Shown: in pieces, positions 52,825 to 53,283 of the stretch | How the letters are laid out: every line of letters begins with the position of its first letter | Numbering within the stretch: the first letter of the stretch is position 1 | Assembly: GCA_002338655.1 (NCBI GenBank) | Contig: DDIU01000002.1 | Location: 1 to 53,283, forward strand | Direction: 5' to 3' | DNA: 53,283 nucleotides | Origin: Flammeovirgaceae bacterium UBA1842 | GTDB lineage: Bacteria > Bacteroidota > Bacteroidia > Cytophagales > Cyclobacteriaceae | Program-made: the position numbers and the translations under genes | Notes under the pieces: model-generated | What the model was told of the DNA's origin: nothing | Database searches by the model: none | Seen by the model: the letters and a program-made list of their open reading frames with translations, nothing else

Positions 52825-52941
52825 GAAAAAATGGCGTGGCGGTGTGTGACGGTGCAGCGGGGCTAGCTATTTGAGGGCTGGAAGTAGCGCGGTATTTTTT
52901 CAAGGCTTTTTTGCTTCGTTTTTTGGCCTCAAAAAATGAAG
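52825..52941 (+). repeat. Dispersed 117-bp repeat, right copy
   Basis: Gap-free inverted partner of 116-232: 23 bases identical at the left arm, 62 of 63 at the right arm (mismatch at 52893), diverged middle. The right arm holds a palindrome CTTCGTTTTTTGGCC at 52914-52941 with its complement. Confidence 0.85.
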
Positions 52942-53091
52942 GGAAGAAGTGGCTAAAACCCTACCGGACTTGTTCCGCTATCCCTGAATTAGAAGCACTT
53001 GTCCTTTTGGTGTTGTCACAAACAAGTAAAGGTCATTTGCTCGGGTAAGTCTTGTAGTAAATAGTACTTGATAGGCTAGTCGCTTATTTCT

Positions 53092-53121
53092 GACACTTTT
53101 TGCATTCGCCCAAAAAGTGTC
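53092..53121. repeat. Perfect 11-bp hairpin
   Basis: GACACTTTTTG (53092-53102) and CAAAAAGTGTC (53111-53121) pair perfectly around an 8-base loop. Confidence 0.8.
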
Positions 53122-53132
53122 CAAAAACGCTT

Positions 53133-53183
53133 GCCAGAATAACCCCTCCGCCCGCTTGGCCTACGCACGCCCGGTATTCTGGC
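53133..53183. repeat. 9-bp inverted repeat with GC-rich interior
   Basis: GCCAGAATA (53133-53141) and TATTCTGGC (53175-53183) are perfect inverted copies enclosing 33 GC-rich bases. Confidence 0.75.
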
Positions 53184-53196
53184 GGCCTGCCCGCTT

Positions 53197-53211
53197 TGCT
53201 TCTGCGAAGCA
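53197..53211. repeat. Short perfect hairpin
   Basis: TGCTTC and GAAGCA pair around the three bases TGC. Confidence 0.6.
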
Positions 53212-53253
53212 GTGGGGGAGATAGGTAGATGGAAGGGTGCTTTTGCTGGATCA

Positions 53254-53283
53254 ATATTTTTTGAAATCGTACATTCACCAAGG
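53254..53283 (+). repeat. 29-base direct repeat, second copy
   Basis: Copy of 52786-52814 with one additional T; it reaches the last base of the window, so the repeat may continue beyond it. Confidence 0.85.

Larger units (their letters stand above)
52715..53283. other. Structured non-coding right end
   Basis: No credible gene. In order: GTTGCACAAC palindrome near 52735-52745, a 29-base direct repeat (52786-52814 and 53254-53283), the right copy of the 117-bp repeat (52825-52941), and three hairpins (53092-53121, 53133-53183, 53197-53211). It is visibly richer in GC than the flanking coding DNA. The 65-codon minus-strand frame at 53084-53281 runs through these hairpins and is judged spurious. 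Confidence 0.7.

Noticed and set aside
53084..53281. 65-codon minus-strand open frame
   Set aside because: It reads through three perfect hairpins of an intergenic repeat; the low-complexity translation looks like the spurious proteins produced from such repeats.
1..53283. CRISPR array, prophage, integron, tRNA or rRNA gene
   Set aside because: I saw no regularly spaced repeats, no integrase or phage structural genes, and no tRNA- or rRNA-like sequence in the intergenic regions. This is by eye; a tRNAscan-SE and Rfam search would be decisive.

Overview
The window looks like chromosomal DNA of a Bacteroidota bacterium, most likely order Cytophagales. I infer this from AT-rich coding DNA with weak Shine-Dalgarno sequences, several -7 boxes of the Bacteroidota type TAnnTTTG, and family content typical of that group: a two-domain FtsX/MacB permease beside an NtrC-type two-component pair, a choice-of-anchor L/OmpA protein, a LETM1-related protein and a membrane-bound MutS homologue. 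I cannot name the genus. No phage, plasmid, insertion sequence, CRISPR array, rRNA or tRNA gene was recognised. Both ends lie in copies of one structured repeat, in opposite orientation, so the window may be a whole contig broken at repeats.

Layout, left half. 1-438 is non-coding (repeat copy, hairpin, two exact DnaA boxes). Then come feoA-feoB (iron uptake), a MutS-like membrane ATPase, a collagen-like lipoprotein, a PLP decarboxylase and a HEAT-repeat/cyclophilin lipoprotein. A histidine kinase and sigma-54 activator point away from a FtsX-type permease whose upstream region carries a 17-bp palindrome. Next are deoD and a purK-purE-sulfotransferase-aminotransferase operon, a LETM1-related protein convergent with a TerC transporter, a Fur-family regulator with an ABC exporter, a tandem universal stress protein, and a hydrolase/aminotransferase/lipoprotein run on the minus strand.

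Layout, right half. 27.3-31.7 kb holds membrane glycosyltransferases (GT-C, GT2, a second GT-C) with small partner proteins. Then follow a VOC/nitronate monooxygenase pair, a ClC channel with CBS domains, a 535-bp AT-rich gap with repeats resembling DnaA boxes, two thioredoxin-fold proteins with a DinB protein, and a tightly packed operon (PBP4-like dacB, NagZ-like glycosidase, small coiled-coil membrane protein, hutG, hutF). After that: an OmpA-type surface protein, an LEA2 lipoprotein, an amidohydrolase, a TPR protein, DUF427, a lipid kinase, an orphan antitoxin-like protein, a methyltransferase overlapping a patatin, a second DinB protein, a large M14 metallopeptidase and a small membrane protein. 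The last 570 bases are a chain of hairpins and repeats.

Most genes are housekeeping or envelope functions. The points most worth a second look are the sulfotransferase/aminotransferase pair in the purine operon, the perfect terminator-like hairpin that contains the dacB start codon, the DnaA-box clusters in two non-coding regions, the palindrome between the two-component genes and the permease, and the end repeats. I did not find a clearly new defence or mobile system.
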